Of a DNA stretch of 64,000 nt, positions 24,891 through 36,204 are shown one piece after another. The stretch's first letter is position 1. Every line of letters begins with the position of its first letter. Below the pieces are notes generated by a model. The model had not been told where the DNA came from and searched no databases. It saw nothing but the letters and a program-made list of their open reading frames with translations. The stretch comes from Cutaneotrichosporon cavernicola (taxonomy: Eukaryota > Basidiomycota > Tremellomycetes > Trichosporonales > Trichosporonaceae), in contig NC_083393.1 of the NCBI RefSeq assembly GCF_030864355.1, positions 806,001 through 870,000 on the forward strand. Reading direction: 5' to 3'. Position numbers and translations under genes: made by a program.

Positions 24891-27316
24891 CTAGTGCATA
24901 GCCCGGCCGTTACCAACATCCTTGGCAAGTCCCATCTTGCGGAGGTTGGTGCACGTAGCGATAACGACGACAATCCACGCAAATGCGGTGCACATTCCGA
25001 AAGCGTTCTGGAGACCGGCGAGGAGCGAGTTTTTCTGCTCGGCGATGTTTGAGACCACCAGCGACGAGATACAAATGCCGAGGGCACTAGCGATCTGCGT
25101 GGCTGTCTGGAAGAGTGCGCCGCCGACACTCTGCTCGTCATCCTCACACAAGTTGGACATGAGGATTGACCCAATGCCGACAGTAAGGTCCGCACCGAAC
25201 GGGAGGCAGAGCATGGCAACAAATTGGCCCGACCAGTATGGGGCGTCTGCAGGAACTGCCGCGAAGATGAGGCAGGCCACGCCGGAAAGGAAACCGCCGA
25301 TCATTAGGACGTATGGCGCACGCATCCTGGGAACGATGAACATGACCGCCACAGCGGCGAAGATGCCACAGATCGAGGCCGGAAGCGAGTGGATCGCGTT
25401 GCCGAGGGGCGTCATCTTCATGTACTCCTGGTAGAAAAGGGAGACGAGGTAGACCCAGCCAGCGATGGAGACGAAGGGGAAGAATGCCGTGAGGAGGATG
25501 TAGGTCATTTTCCAACCGTCGCGAGAAAACATGGACAGCTTGGCGACGGGGGGAAGGGTGGTGTTACGCTCAACGTGGCGCTCCCAGAACCCAAAGGCGG
25601 TGAAGAGGATCACGGAGACGACGAGGAGGGCGGGAACGTAGGGCGTGCGCCAGCCGGCAGGAGCGACGCCACTCGCGGTAATGGAGAAAGTGAAGAGGCA
25701 GAGGGCGGCGGTGATGAGGAACCCGCCGAGCCAGTCAACCCTCTTGTCAGCTGGCGGAAGGTGGGCGGGGCGCTTAGGGTCGGCGGGGATCGCCCACGCT
25801 CCGAGGGCGAGGGGGATGACACAGAGACCCGCGAGGACAAAGTACAGGTGCTGCCAGCCCTGGCGGGAGGCGCCAGAGATCGCGCCACCAACAAGCATGC
25901 CGATGCTGGCTCCAACAGGGTTGCCGAGGCCGAAGCAAGAGAAGGCGATTGTGCGCTCGGGCTCTTCGCGGAAGGTCACGCCGAGGATTCCGAAGCCGGC
26001 TGGGGTCGCGATGGCCAACCCCAAACCAGAGATGGCGCGCACGAGGCAGATGGCGACGAGATTGGGCATAAAGCCCGAGATCACGCAGAAGATGAGCGTG
26101 CAAGTGAGCCCACCGAGGAAGAGGTACTTGCGCCCATAAATATCGGCCATACGGCCCGCGAAGAGGAGACCGCAGCCGTATGCGAGGGAGTACGCTGACG
26201 ACACCCACTGTGCCTCGACCTGCCCGATTTCGAGGTCGGCAGCTAGCGAAGGGAGGGTGAGTATGACGGCGTTGCTGCTCATTGACTGCTGTCAGTTTTC
26301 TCCCAGACAACTCTGCTCACCGAGATGAGGACTGTCAGCATCATTGACGAGCCGAGCAGAATTTTGCGCATGCGCGACATGGTCTTGACCGCGGCGGTGA
26401 TTGCCGCGTCCTCCTCCGCGCGCGCCTGAGCCTCCGCGTCCTCCGAGTCGGAGAACTTAGGGTCGTCTCCATGGCTTATGGTGCTGAAGTGGGACGCGCG
26501 AGAATCGCACGACTTGATCTTGGCCAGCTTGGGCTCGTCGGCATCCAACGATGGGGCGAGTGTCTTCTCCGAGTCAATGCGGGGCAAGTCTGGCTTGGCT
26601 GAGCGACGAGCGAGATCGTGCTCAACCACAGTCTCGGGGAAAGTCACGTGGGAAGTGGATGGGCGGCGATTGGATGGTCGGCGGGCACGCGCAGACCTGA
26701 CGGTGGAGACGGAGCCGGTGCGCGAACGTGGTGTGTACAGCGCTACAGGTGCGGCGGCGGCTTCGACAGAGACGTGGCGCGAGAGCTCGGTCATAATCTC
26801 TTCGAACTGCGATTGCTCCGTCTCCCGCTCCCATGGGCGGTCGACCTCGCTGGGCTTGACCTTTTCTTCCTCCTCCTCGTCGAGTGCCTCATCCTCAACT
26901 GGCTGGACGGCCGAGAGGCCACGGAAGCGGGTGAGCGGCGATGCTAGGGAACGCTGGCTCGGGCGGCGAGAGGTCGAGTTGCGCCGTGCCGATGAGCGGC
27001 GGCGGATCTGGATCGAGCCGTCTTCCATTGTCATGTATTCCTCGGATTCGGACTCGGAAGAGTCAGATAGGTCTGTGTGTGGAGCGGCCTGTACGCCAGG
27101 CGTTGTGGAGCGGCTGTGTGTAAACACGGGTGGGAGGGCGGCGGCGGAAGGAACTTGAACAGGCGTAAGGGCCAAGGCCTGGAATACGTTGATGGATCGG
27201 GAAGAGGCGGGTTGGGAGGTAGAGCTGGCACGAGAGTTGGCCTCGCTCTGGGCGGTTTTGTATGAGGGAGTGGCGCTGCGGTCTTCAAACTGGATGGGTG
27301 AGTTCTGGCTGCTCAT
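24891..27316 (-). CDS. MFS transporter, DHA2 (14-TM drug:H+) type, with a long cytosolic N-terminus
   Basis: Exons on the minus strand: 27316-26321 and 26288-24891, with a 32-nt intron, 797 residues. From about residue 320 the protein is a typical drug:proton antiporter: first helix leading into NAVILTLPSLAADL, AQWVSSAYSLAYG, the loop motif GRMADIYGRKYLFLGG, LVRAISGLGLAIATPAGFG and the antiporter motif region FGLGNPVGASIGMLVGG; the helices continue to the C-terminus. The preceding roughly 310 residues are Ser/Arg/Glu-rich without predicted membrane segments, unusually long for this family, and may be a regulatory phosphodomain. Substrate cannot be told. The acceptor cagcag allows exon 2 to start at 26288 or 26285. 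Confidence 0.85.
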
Positions 27317-28893
27317 GGTTCACATCTGCTGTCGTTGACACTTACCTCTGCTCTGCTCTGCTCTTATATGACTAGCCAGTTCGTTTAGATGGCGGGGTGG
27401 TAGCTGGGTGCTGTTGTGCGGTAGGGAACGTTGGTCTCGTAGTTTGCCGTCGTTTGCAGTCGTAGGCTTTCGGCTGGTCACAAGTTTCCGCGGCTTAGCA
27501 AGCAGAGACAGTCGGGTGAGAGTGAGGTGATGAAACCGGTTAGTACTGTATAGCAGCTTGCTCGCTACAATAAGAGTCCGACTCGTCTCGGCAAGTTGGT
27601 AAATTATCAGGTCAACCAGTGTTATAATTTTCATTCCTCGGCACGTCTCCGCGTTCTGGACCGCGATGCTTGCGAGTGGTGGATGATGAGTAAACTACAA
27701 CTCCGGGCGGCCTTGGCGTTGATGATTGAGTAAATATCAGGGATATTTCTCTCCGAGGTTATGAGGAATAACAGCTTGAGCCGGTACAATGGTATGAGAG
27801 GGGAGTTTAGTTTTGCAGGCGGCCAACAAAATCGACCGATATCGGAGGGTTTGTCAAGTTTTAACATCGGCACGTGTCCGAGTAAGACTCCCGCAGATGA
27901 TCGACAGCCGCCTAAACGCATCAACAACGTCATACAACGCCTTCGGGCGTGTTCGGTGTGCAATTTATTGTGGCCAGGTGTTTGTGGGAACGCAACACAA
28001 GGTATGTTTGGTACGGTGGCGGGTGACTAGTGCTGTGAGGGTTCTGGTGCCTGCCATGTCTCACAGCGGGTTCCATTCCATGTCTACGGGGACACCGGTG
28101 GAAGAATGGCCCGATACCTTTGCATTATCCTTTACCCAGACCCAACAAAATGGACATGTCATCTACACCACAGTCGGGCAGTTTGGGTATTGATCTACGT
28201 CTTCATCGCGGTTACTTGCCGCAGGAGCTTTGCGACGGGTTTTTCGGACGTTTGGAAAATGTGAAGAGCGAATATTCCACCGAAACTCTGCCGACGTCGG
28301 CGCTGACAGTGCTGTTCACACTCGACACAAATCCAAACCAACATGCAAGTCCATGACCAAGACCATCAACAGGGCATGTACCTACATTCATTCTTGATTA
28401 GGGTCTCGGAATGCGTGCACTCGTTGTGGACGCAGAGCATGGCGCATGACCCCTACACCGACACGATCCTCAGGTGCACTTGGTCTCCACGTCAGCAGGT
28501 CAGCACGGCGCCTACTTGACACAAACGGCAATGCTGCAGAACCGGCGTAGCGATGAAGAGGCTCGCGCGCTGTCGATCTGGCGGCGGCGGTGCATTCTGA
28601 CTCTGACCCTGCCATCTCGTGATCAATCATTCCTGCTACACCCTCCATATGGAATGCCAGTACTTTGGATCACTGACTGTTGACTGGAACTGATACTGGA
28701 AGCCGGTCTGACTCGCATGGTTTGGCACAGCCATGTAAGCCACACCGACATAGCACCCACCTCCACCCAGATCCAAAGGGCGCACTGATACATCGCACCA
28801 GAATCCCATGCGCCGCACGGGTACACTTGGCCACCATGCCTTGGCCATATCAGTTCGGGTCATGACGATACTGACACCCATTCACCACCCACC
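27317..28893. promoter_or_regulatory. Divergent intergenic region, MFS carrier / mitochondrial TPR-like gene
   Basis: 1.58 kb between divergent starts. One CACGTG lies at about 27871. No gene supported; open frames are short and compositionally unlike the neighbours. Confidence 0.35.
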
Positions 28894-30489
28894 ATGTCGG
28901 TACTCGCAAGGTCTGTACTCGGCGCTCCGCGACTCGCGCGCACCCGGCTACCCACCCGCGCCATCACTCACTCTCCTTTCCTTCCCCGCGCCATCGCACG
29001 GTACTCTACGCGCTCGGGACACAAGTGGAACTCTTCTCGCGTCCTGATCACGGCGGCGGCCTCGCTAGTCGCCTTTGGATCGGCCGGTTGGGCGTGGCAC
29101 CTCGTCGAGTGAGTCCAGCCCCAACCCCACTGATGGCAGGAACCGCGAGCAACAGGGTCAAGGCCCCGAACTCTCGGACGAGTCGAGTAGTCGGGCCACG
29201 CAGCACGACAATGCCAAGTTCCCCACCATCCTCCATCCAGCCCTGGACGCGTATAAGGCCTCTTATGTGGCCAAAGACTACTCTGGTGCCGAGGCAGTCC
29301 TGCGCGGCGTGTACGCTGCCGCGGCCGAGATGCCTCCTGAGTCTTTCACGGGCTCGCTCGCTGGCGCAATGGGCAAGCGGAGGGTTGCGCAGGAACTGGC
29401 GGCGTTGCTGGCCGAGGTTATGATTCTGCAGGGCCGGCCTGTGGACGCATGGATCCTAATGCGCGACGAGTACGACGCCCTCGGCGACACCCCGTTCACT
29501 AGCTGGCCAGAAGGGCCCGTGCGTACAGTCGATGCGTTCGATGCCGTGCTATACTTGGCCCGCGAGCTTGCACGCGGTGCACACATCCAGTCGGAGCGCG
29601 AGGAACCGTTGCCTTTTCCATCCCAAGAGGAGGGGCCGGCGGCCTGGGCCCAGGCAGTGATGTACTACAACTACGCTCAGGCAGCCGCTATGCTAGACCT
29701 CGGCCTGGCTCACCTTGCTCCCGAGGAGAAGACGGTACACAATGCCTTCCGACCAGCCGAGGAGGGCGATCCGCTCGCTGTCCTCGACACCACCGAGGAC
29801 CCAGAGTACCAGGAGGAGGCGCGGCAGCACACGGCAACTAAATTCCGTCTCCTCGGCGACGCGCTGTACCGCGACGACCAGCGTCTCCTTGCCTCCCAGT
29901 ACCTGCAGCTCGCATTCAACCTCTGCGACCCGGCCAGCCCGCTGGCCAACCACCAGACCCTCCTCGGTGCCGCGCTGGCACAGGAACAGCTCGCTGAAGT
30001 CGCCTTTGTCAGCGAGTACCTCCACCACCAGGGCAAGCCTCGCTTCACCAAGGCCATCCGACACCTCCACCGTTGCCTCGCCCTCCTTGAACGCTCCGAG
30101 GAACTCTCGGAACAGCTCGCTCAACAGCGTGGGAGGAAACACGACGAAGCGAGCCATGCCGCCCTCGTGAACCCTACCCGCATGCAGACATTCTTCCACC
30201 TGGCCATGTACGAGGCTGTGAGTGATCTTGAGGACTGAGCTGATGCCAGGCGGCAGGTAACATGGACTCTGCGCGTGGCGCGCTCGCCGACCTCAACCAC
30301 CTCGCTGAGAAGGCGGGCACGCCGACCGTCACAGAGCCTCCCGCACCTGTTGATGGGCGTGGACGCGACCTCGTAGAGGTGGCTGCTGACCTGGCGCCGT
30401 CGTGGTGGAGCGTCAGTGGGTGGTTCAAGGCAAAGGAGCTGGAGACGTCGGAAGCTGCTGGTCTCGTGCCGCCCCCGCGCTGGAAGTGA
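28894..30489 (+). CDS. Mitochondrial inner-membrane TPR-like protein (possibly Mgr3-like)
   Basis: Exons 28894-29108, 29140-30217 and 30250-30489, 510 residues. The N-terminus is an Arg-rich, acid-poor presequence (residues 1-45) followed by one membrane helix (about residues 50-70, VLITAAASLVAFGSAGWAWH). The rest is helical, with TPR-like repeats of Ala/Leu/Tyr pattern: YKASYVAKDYSGAEAVLRGV, GDALYRDDQRLLASQYLQLA, and a final AAAGNMDSARGALADLNHLA that is completed by the last splice. Presequence plus single helix plus TPRs is the architecture of Mgr3, an adaptor of the i-AAA protease, but I cannot confirm orthology. Introns are 31 and 32 nt with GATG/CTGATG branch-like sites. Confidence 0.78.
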
Positions 30490-30871
30490 GAATGAAGCAT
30501 ACGTGTTAATAGAATGATAGATTTAAGAAGTCTTGTGCGTGTTGCAGAGCATGCCTTAATGACCAAGTCTACTGTTCAGAGGCTGACAACCGAAACGCGA
30601 GCCCCGATGGCCGCCCCGCAGATGTGGGACTATGTTGCTCCAATATGGTGTCCAAGCCACGACGGGCGCCAAGCGTGGCCGCCTCGTCTGCATGCGAGGC
30701 GACGTTTGAGCGTTCCAGACGGCAGAAGGGGAGTGCAAAGGACCTTCTCCCACAGTCCTACCAGCTTCGGCTAACTCCGACCCCGCCTTGCCCGGTTACA
30801 ACTCGCACTACCGGTGGGCCAATACCCACTTTGCATAAACCCATCCAGCTCGACTTTGCTGCTCCATCGCC
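30490..30871. other. Short intergenic region
   Basis: 382 bases between tandem plus-strand genes. Nothing recognised apart from presumed 3' UTR and promoter. Confidence 0.35.
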
Positions 30872-32064
30872 ATGTCGCGTAGTCCGTCCCCAGCACCAAG
30901 CGAGTCGTCTTCTTCTTCCTCTTCTTCTTCTTCTTCGTCCTCCTCCTCAACGTCTTCTTCGTCGACCTCGTCGTCCCACTGGTCGACAGCCCCCGCTCCC
31001 TCAGACACTGCTCCCTCCGACGACACTCCTCCCCCCGACACTCCTCCCCCCACGCCCCACAGAATGCCACAGCAGCGACAGGCCTCGTCCATCGAGGAGG
31101 TGCGGCGTCGGGTCGGGCCCATGGATCCTGCCCACCGAATGGACTGGGCGATCCTCGACTTGGGCCACAAGCCGGTCAGCAAGCGGACGGTCAACCTCTC
31201 CGACTTGGAAGTACATGTCTGGGGCCTGGACTTGATTGAGGGGAGCAGGTTGCCCATTGCGATGATTGTGAGTATCCCTCCTGGTTCAACTCACACCAGA
31301 TCCTCTCGCACGGGTGGGCGAACAAGGCGCGCGACATGGAACCGATGGCGAGCGGACTTATTGGCGAATTCCGCCGCCTCGAGGCTGAGAGTGGGCGCCG
31401 CAGGGCGCGCGACGTGATCGTCGCGACGCTTGTATGTTACATTGCTGGGGTGAGCTGACAGCAGGACCAGCGCAACCACGGCGAGCGCCGGCGCATCCGG
31501 AGCAAGGAAACGTTTGACAGCAACCCGGCGAGACTCATCAGCGCCGCGGCCAACATCATGGGCGGCGCCATGGACCACGAGTATATCATGAACCTCCTGC
31601 CGGCGTATCTCTTCCCGCGCGGTGAGCGGGTCGTCGAGGAGTACATGTGCGCTGGCTTCTCGATGGGCGGACACGTCACTTGGCGCATGGTGCGCGAGGA
31701 CCCAAGAGTCAAGATTGCCGTACCCATCTGCTCTTACCCCGGCGAAGCGCTCGGCCCACTGTTGATCAAACGCGCCGAGGTACTGCCTGACAAGACGTAC
31801 CTTCCCCCGTCGGTTGAAAAGTTCTTCCTGGAGAGGAGCGCGCCGGGAACGTACGCTGGGAAGAAGATTCTCGCTCTGCATGGCGACCTCGATGCGCTCA
31901 TGCCCTGGCACAAGGCCGAGGACGAGTGGCAGCGTGTTGCGGGAGAGTGTGCGCCCGGCGAGAGCGAGCGGTGGGTCGACTATGACCATGGCCACGTCGT
32001 GAGCCAGGACATGGTGCGGCGGGCCGCCGAGTGGTTCTGGCGCTGGGGCTTGAGTGCGGCGTAG
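30872..32064 (+). CDS. Alpha/beta hydrolase
   Basis: Exons 30872-31267, 31300-31431 and 31465-32064, 375 residues. The oxyanion region ILSHGWANK, the strand VIVATLDQRNHGER, the nucleophile elbow GFSMGGH (Gly-x-Ser-x-Gly), an acid-bearing LHGDLDALMP and a C-terminal DHGHVVS with the likely catalytic His make a complete hydrolase. The first 60 residues are a Ser-rich run encoded by TCT/TCC repeats, without a signal peptide, so a cytosolic location is likely. Substrate is unknown; the fold is shared by esterases and peptidases of the prolyl-oligopeptidase-like group. Introns are 32 and 33 nt. It is convergent with the symporter gene, with 219 bases between stops. Confidence 0.85.
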
Positions 32065-32283
32065 ACGTATTGGACGTATTGGCTTGAGTGCGGCGTAGAC
32101 GTATTGTGAATGATAGATTGATCGATTTCATGATTATTTGGGGCTGAGACTCGCTGACTTGTGGCACCCGCTCCTCACCAACTTATAATTGTGCAATGCA
32201 TGATGCTACTCTTCTGAACACAGTCGCGTTTGACATACAAAAAAACCCCCTTCCCACCTACCCATCTACCATCTCAACCCAGC

Positions 32284-33793
32284 CTAGAGGATGAACTTGA
32301 AGTGCACACTCTTGTCGCCAAGCTCGGTCTGGTCGTCGAGCTCTGGCCCGCCCTTGTCAAACGCACCCATAGCCGCACGCTTACGATTTTTCCAAGCGAG
32401 GAAGACCATGTTGGCAGCCGAGAAGAGGCCCATACCGACGCAGAGGGCGAGGAGAATAGAGGTGCCGCGCTTGTAGTTTGGCGCCTCGGTGGTGGGGAAG
32501 AGCCAGGTGGAGAGGATACCGCCACAGTTGGTGACGATGAAGCCGCACACGATACCTGTGACGCGGCGGTAAAATGGGGCGAGGTTGTTGGGCATCCACG
32601 TCGAGGTGAGCGGGGCCGACACATACGCGCCCATGACCTGGAAGAAGAGGGAGGCGTAGCGGACGTGCGGGTTCTTGGAGCCGAGGAAGAGCGCGTACCC
32701 GATAAGAGAGAGGGCGGCTGAGAAGATGATGAATGGACCGCGGAGGTGCCATCTGTCCGAGTAGAAGCAGACGACGAGGGAGAGGGCGGTCGAGCAAACG
32801 TAGGGTGGGACCGAGTAGAGTTGGGTCATGATTCCCTTGTGACCGAGAGACTGGACGATCGTGGGCGAGAAGTAGGCCATGGAGAAGAGGGCTGTTCCTG
32901 AACAGAAGAGGGCACCGCATACGAGCCACATCTGCGGGGCGCCGAGGATACCAATCACGCTGCGGGCCGTGAGTTCCTCATGGACTTCGGCGGGAGGACG
33001 GTCAATGTCGAGTGCTTGGATGACGGCCTGTTTCTCCTCGGGGCTGAGATATCCGACTGCGCTTGGGTCGCGCGGCAAGATCCAGAAACAGATGACGGCG
33101 TAGACGACGGTAATGAGGCCTTCGATGATGAAGATCCACGCCCAGCCGCGTTTACCCCCAAGACCGTCCATGTTGACAATGGCTGCTGCGAGGAGGCCCG
33201 AAAAAGCGCCAGCAAGTGAAGTAGCACTGAAGAAGAGGGCCATGCGTTTGCCCAGCCGTGTGCGAGTGTAAAAGGTGGAGAGGTAAGTGATGCAGCATGG
33301 GAGAATAGCTCCTTCTGCTGCGCCGAGGAAGAATCGACAGGCAAGTAGTCCAGCGTAGTTGGTCACAAAGCCTTGGAAAGTCGTGACGATTCCCCAAGCA
33401 AGCATTAGAGCCGGCATGAGGATGTGTGGGCCGCTTTTTTGTCAGCTTTTTTTTGAGGGATACTCACATCTTGCGGATGAGGAGGGTGAGGGGCAACTCG
33501 GCGACAATGTATGGCACATATGTGACTGTAAGGGCGATAGAGTATTGATGGTTTGTGAGTTTGAGGTCGGTCATTAACCCTGCAGCCTTGGCGTTACCGA
33601 TATTGGCGCGGTCGAGGAAGGAGAGGAAGTAGATGAGGGTGACGGCTGGGAGGAAGGCGCAGTCGAGCTTGAACATTGCCTTGCGGAACACCTCCTTGTC
33701 GGGCTCGGGGAACTCGTCGCGCACCTCGGGACCTTTCGAGTCGGTGCGCTCGGCCTCGACAATGTCGTTTGAGTAGTTTTTCTTCTCGTCCAT
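32284..33793 (-). CDS. MFS anion:cation symporter (Dal5/Tna1-like, allantoate permease family)
   Basis: Exons on the minus strand: 33793-33468 and 33433-32284, 491 residues. Twelve-helix carrier of the fungal ACS family, which imports organic anions such as allantoate, nicotinate or vitamins. Family motifs are FLDRANIGNAKAAGL after TM1, YVPYIVAELPLTLLIRKIGP in TM2 (completed by the splice), RFFLGAAEGAILPCCITYLS in TM4 and the QMWLVCGALFCSGTALFSMA helix. The 34-nt intron is unusual in having an A-rich 3' part (CTGACAAAAAAG). Substrate cannot be inferred from context. Confidence 0.9.
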
Positions 33794-35270
33794 TGTTAGA
33801 AATGTGAGTGGAGTGGGGTAATTCTTGAGTCTGGACAAGGTTAGGCAAGATATATGTTTCCAGGTGGAGGCAGCGTTGCCCGGTGTCGCGAGTCAGCCAG
33901 GTCCACTAGTGAAGCGATCCAAGAGACCGGGGCACATCCGGGGCTCAAAGCGGGGGAAGGGGGCGCCGCAGCCCAGCCGGGGCGTGGGAGTCACCCGGTC
34001 CAGTGCAGAAGCCGAGGGGCCGACCAGTCCGTACCTCTTGGCACATGCGTGGAGACGAGAGAGAGAGAGGTTGGTCGGATATCGGACATGCTGCGGATTG
34101 GGCGATTGGACACGGTGAAGGCACCGAGTGGAAGGGTTTGTGCGATTGTGCTTTGGCTGGACACGTGGTCCATGCTCCGCGTAAAGGTCGGCAACCTCCA
34201 GCGGTGAGCTTAGAACCGCCCCCCGATCGTCAATCTCGCCTCACTGTAGCTCGAGGATGATATAATCCACGCAACACGCCAAACGCCAAGCCTAAACCCA
34301 TCATTCGGGGAAACCGTGGAGTCGTGGAATGCTAGACAGCAACTAGAGGTCGGACAGAGCCGATACTCTTAGTCGCCGCATAGCGATGGGAGATGCGCCG
34401 GGTACCTGTCCCCGTAAGCACGCCCGCGATCGATCAGCCTGGGCACACCACACGCCCCGCGGTCGGATTCCGGTATCCACCGCGGTATCCGTCCATATTG
34501 TATTGCCACATGCTGAGACTGAAGGGCGGGTGGCGAGGAATGCATCGGTGGCTCGGGTTGGTGATCGTTGCACCGTTGCGCTATCTGAAACATCCGGGAT
34601 ATCTGTCTCGTAATCCCTGCACTGCATATCTCCACAATGAACCTACAAGCCCAAGCCCAAGTCGTGGTCTATGCGATAGAAGCGGGGTTGGGTTTGGCTT
34701 GGGCCGTTTGATGAGATCTCGTTCTGGGACGGTTCGATTGTCCACGCGAGGCCAGGTTGTGACACCTCTGTGACACAGGCTTCTCATTCGTCTTCGCGTC
34801 TTGCTTATCACGGCATTCGGCATTTCTGTACCTGGCCGACGTATAGTTGGAGCATCACCCGCTAGTGTACGAGTCAACTGTAGAGTGGCACTCCGGGGCC
34901 GGCGGTTGTGCCTAATCGTCTGCAACTCCAAGCCTCTTCAGATCTTCATCACATGGGAAGTCTTCGACTCTTTCCGTGTTCTAGATCAGTAAGCAGTAGG
35001 GTTTTCGAGTGGTCTGTGTTGTTCTGGCACTTTCGTACCCCCAACACCTTTCATGGGGATCTGAAACCATGGCTTTGAAACGTTTTGCCCACTCCTTCTG
35101 CAAGGCTCTGAACTATTGCTTCTGACGAGCTCCGTGCAATGCAGGAGCGAGGATTAAGATAGCGTGATTGCCGCAGCTGGCGGTTTCCAGATGCTCCCCT
35201 TCTGCTCCCCTACTCCTCCCTTTTTCAATCCCGATCCACAAGAATATTATATCGGTATATCCAGCCACAC
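33794..35270. promoter_or_regulatory. Upstream region of the anion:cation symporter
   Basis: 1.48 kb between two minus-strand genes. One CACGTG at about 34162. No gene, RNA or repeat recognised. Confidence 0.35.
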
Positions 35271-36204
35271 TTAGACCAGTGCCGCCGAGACGACCATATA
35301 TCCGACCCTTGCGACGATCTGGCTCACCTCGCCGAGCACACCGCCCTCAGCGTCTCCCTCACCTGCGATGACAACCAGGCCAGTCTGCGCAGAGGCAGCC
35401 GCAGCCGAGGCCTTGGGGTTGGCGTCGGTGATTGAGACCGTGGCGTTGAGACTGGCGGTTGAGGAGACAGAGAGGGAGGCGGAGAGAGTGCTGTTCAGCG
35501 AAGCAGTCGAGGTCGTGTTGGCCGACAGGGACATGCTCGAGGTGATGGTAGACGACGAGGCCGTCGTAGTGCTTGAGGATGTAGTTGAAGAGATGGTGGT
35601 GGAAGTAGACGAGGTCTCGGAGGTCGGCTCTGGCGTCCATGTCGAGGTCGGCTCTGGCTGGGGCTTGCCGTCATCCCACTCCCACGAGAGCCTGAAGATA
35701 CCGTTGCTCTGGCTTTCGAAACGGCGAAAAAGCTAGAGTCAGACTCCAGCCTCATCCTGTACTCACACCCGGAGACAGGTCGAGGTCGCCATATGCGCAG
35801 GTCGGGCACTCGTCAACGACCTGCACTCCGCTTCTGTCAGCTCCCTCCTTTGTCTGTCATACCTGACAGTCACGCCGTTCGCCGTGATCGTCAGCGTCTT
35901 GAAGCACTGCGGGCCAGGGTACCCTGATCCGTACTGGGCCGAGTTGAGTGCGACAATGTAAGCCTCGTTGTTACCGGTGCCGCCTGATATTAGATTTGAA
36001 TGCCAGAAACGTACCGCAAGCGAGCGTCCCGACTGAAGTATCGTAGTACGTCGCCTGGCCTCCGAAGCGCTTAACGAGGGTCCGCTCCTCGTTCCGAGAG
36101 GCTAGTGCGCGGCGCGCGTGCTCCTTGTTGGCCACGGGGCGGCGGCGGGGTTCAGCGGAGACCCCGAGGGCGAGGAGGGGGGTAACGAGCGTCGAGAAGA
36201 GCAT
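35271..36204 (-). CDS. Secreted expansin-like (DPBB/barwin-type) protein with Ser/Thr-rich, GPI-type tail
   Basis: Exons on the minus strand: 36204-36015, 35983-35863, 35830-35767 and 35732-35271, 278 residues. A signal peptide (MLFSTLVTPLLALGVSA) is followed by a dibasic pro-region ending LVKR, then a compact double-psi beta-barrel: GGQATYYDTSVGTLACG, NNEAYIVALNSAQYGSGYPG, VVDECPTCAYGDLDLSP. This is the single-domain barwin/expansin fold found in fungal wall-active proteins; a second expansin domain is absent. A Ser/Thr-rich stalk and a hydrophobic C-terminus (VGYMVVSAALV) suggest a GPI anchor. Three introns of 31-34 nt interrupt the barrel. It probably acts at the cell wall; whether it loosens polysaccharides is not shown by sequence. 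Confidence 0.85.

Noticed and set aside
25389..26198. Antisense open frame opposite the DHA2-type transporter
   Set aside because: Composition is Glu/Gly/Arg-rich as expected for the complement of a membrane protein gene; no motif, and the sense strand is clearly coding.
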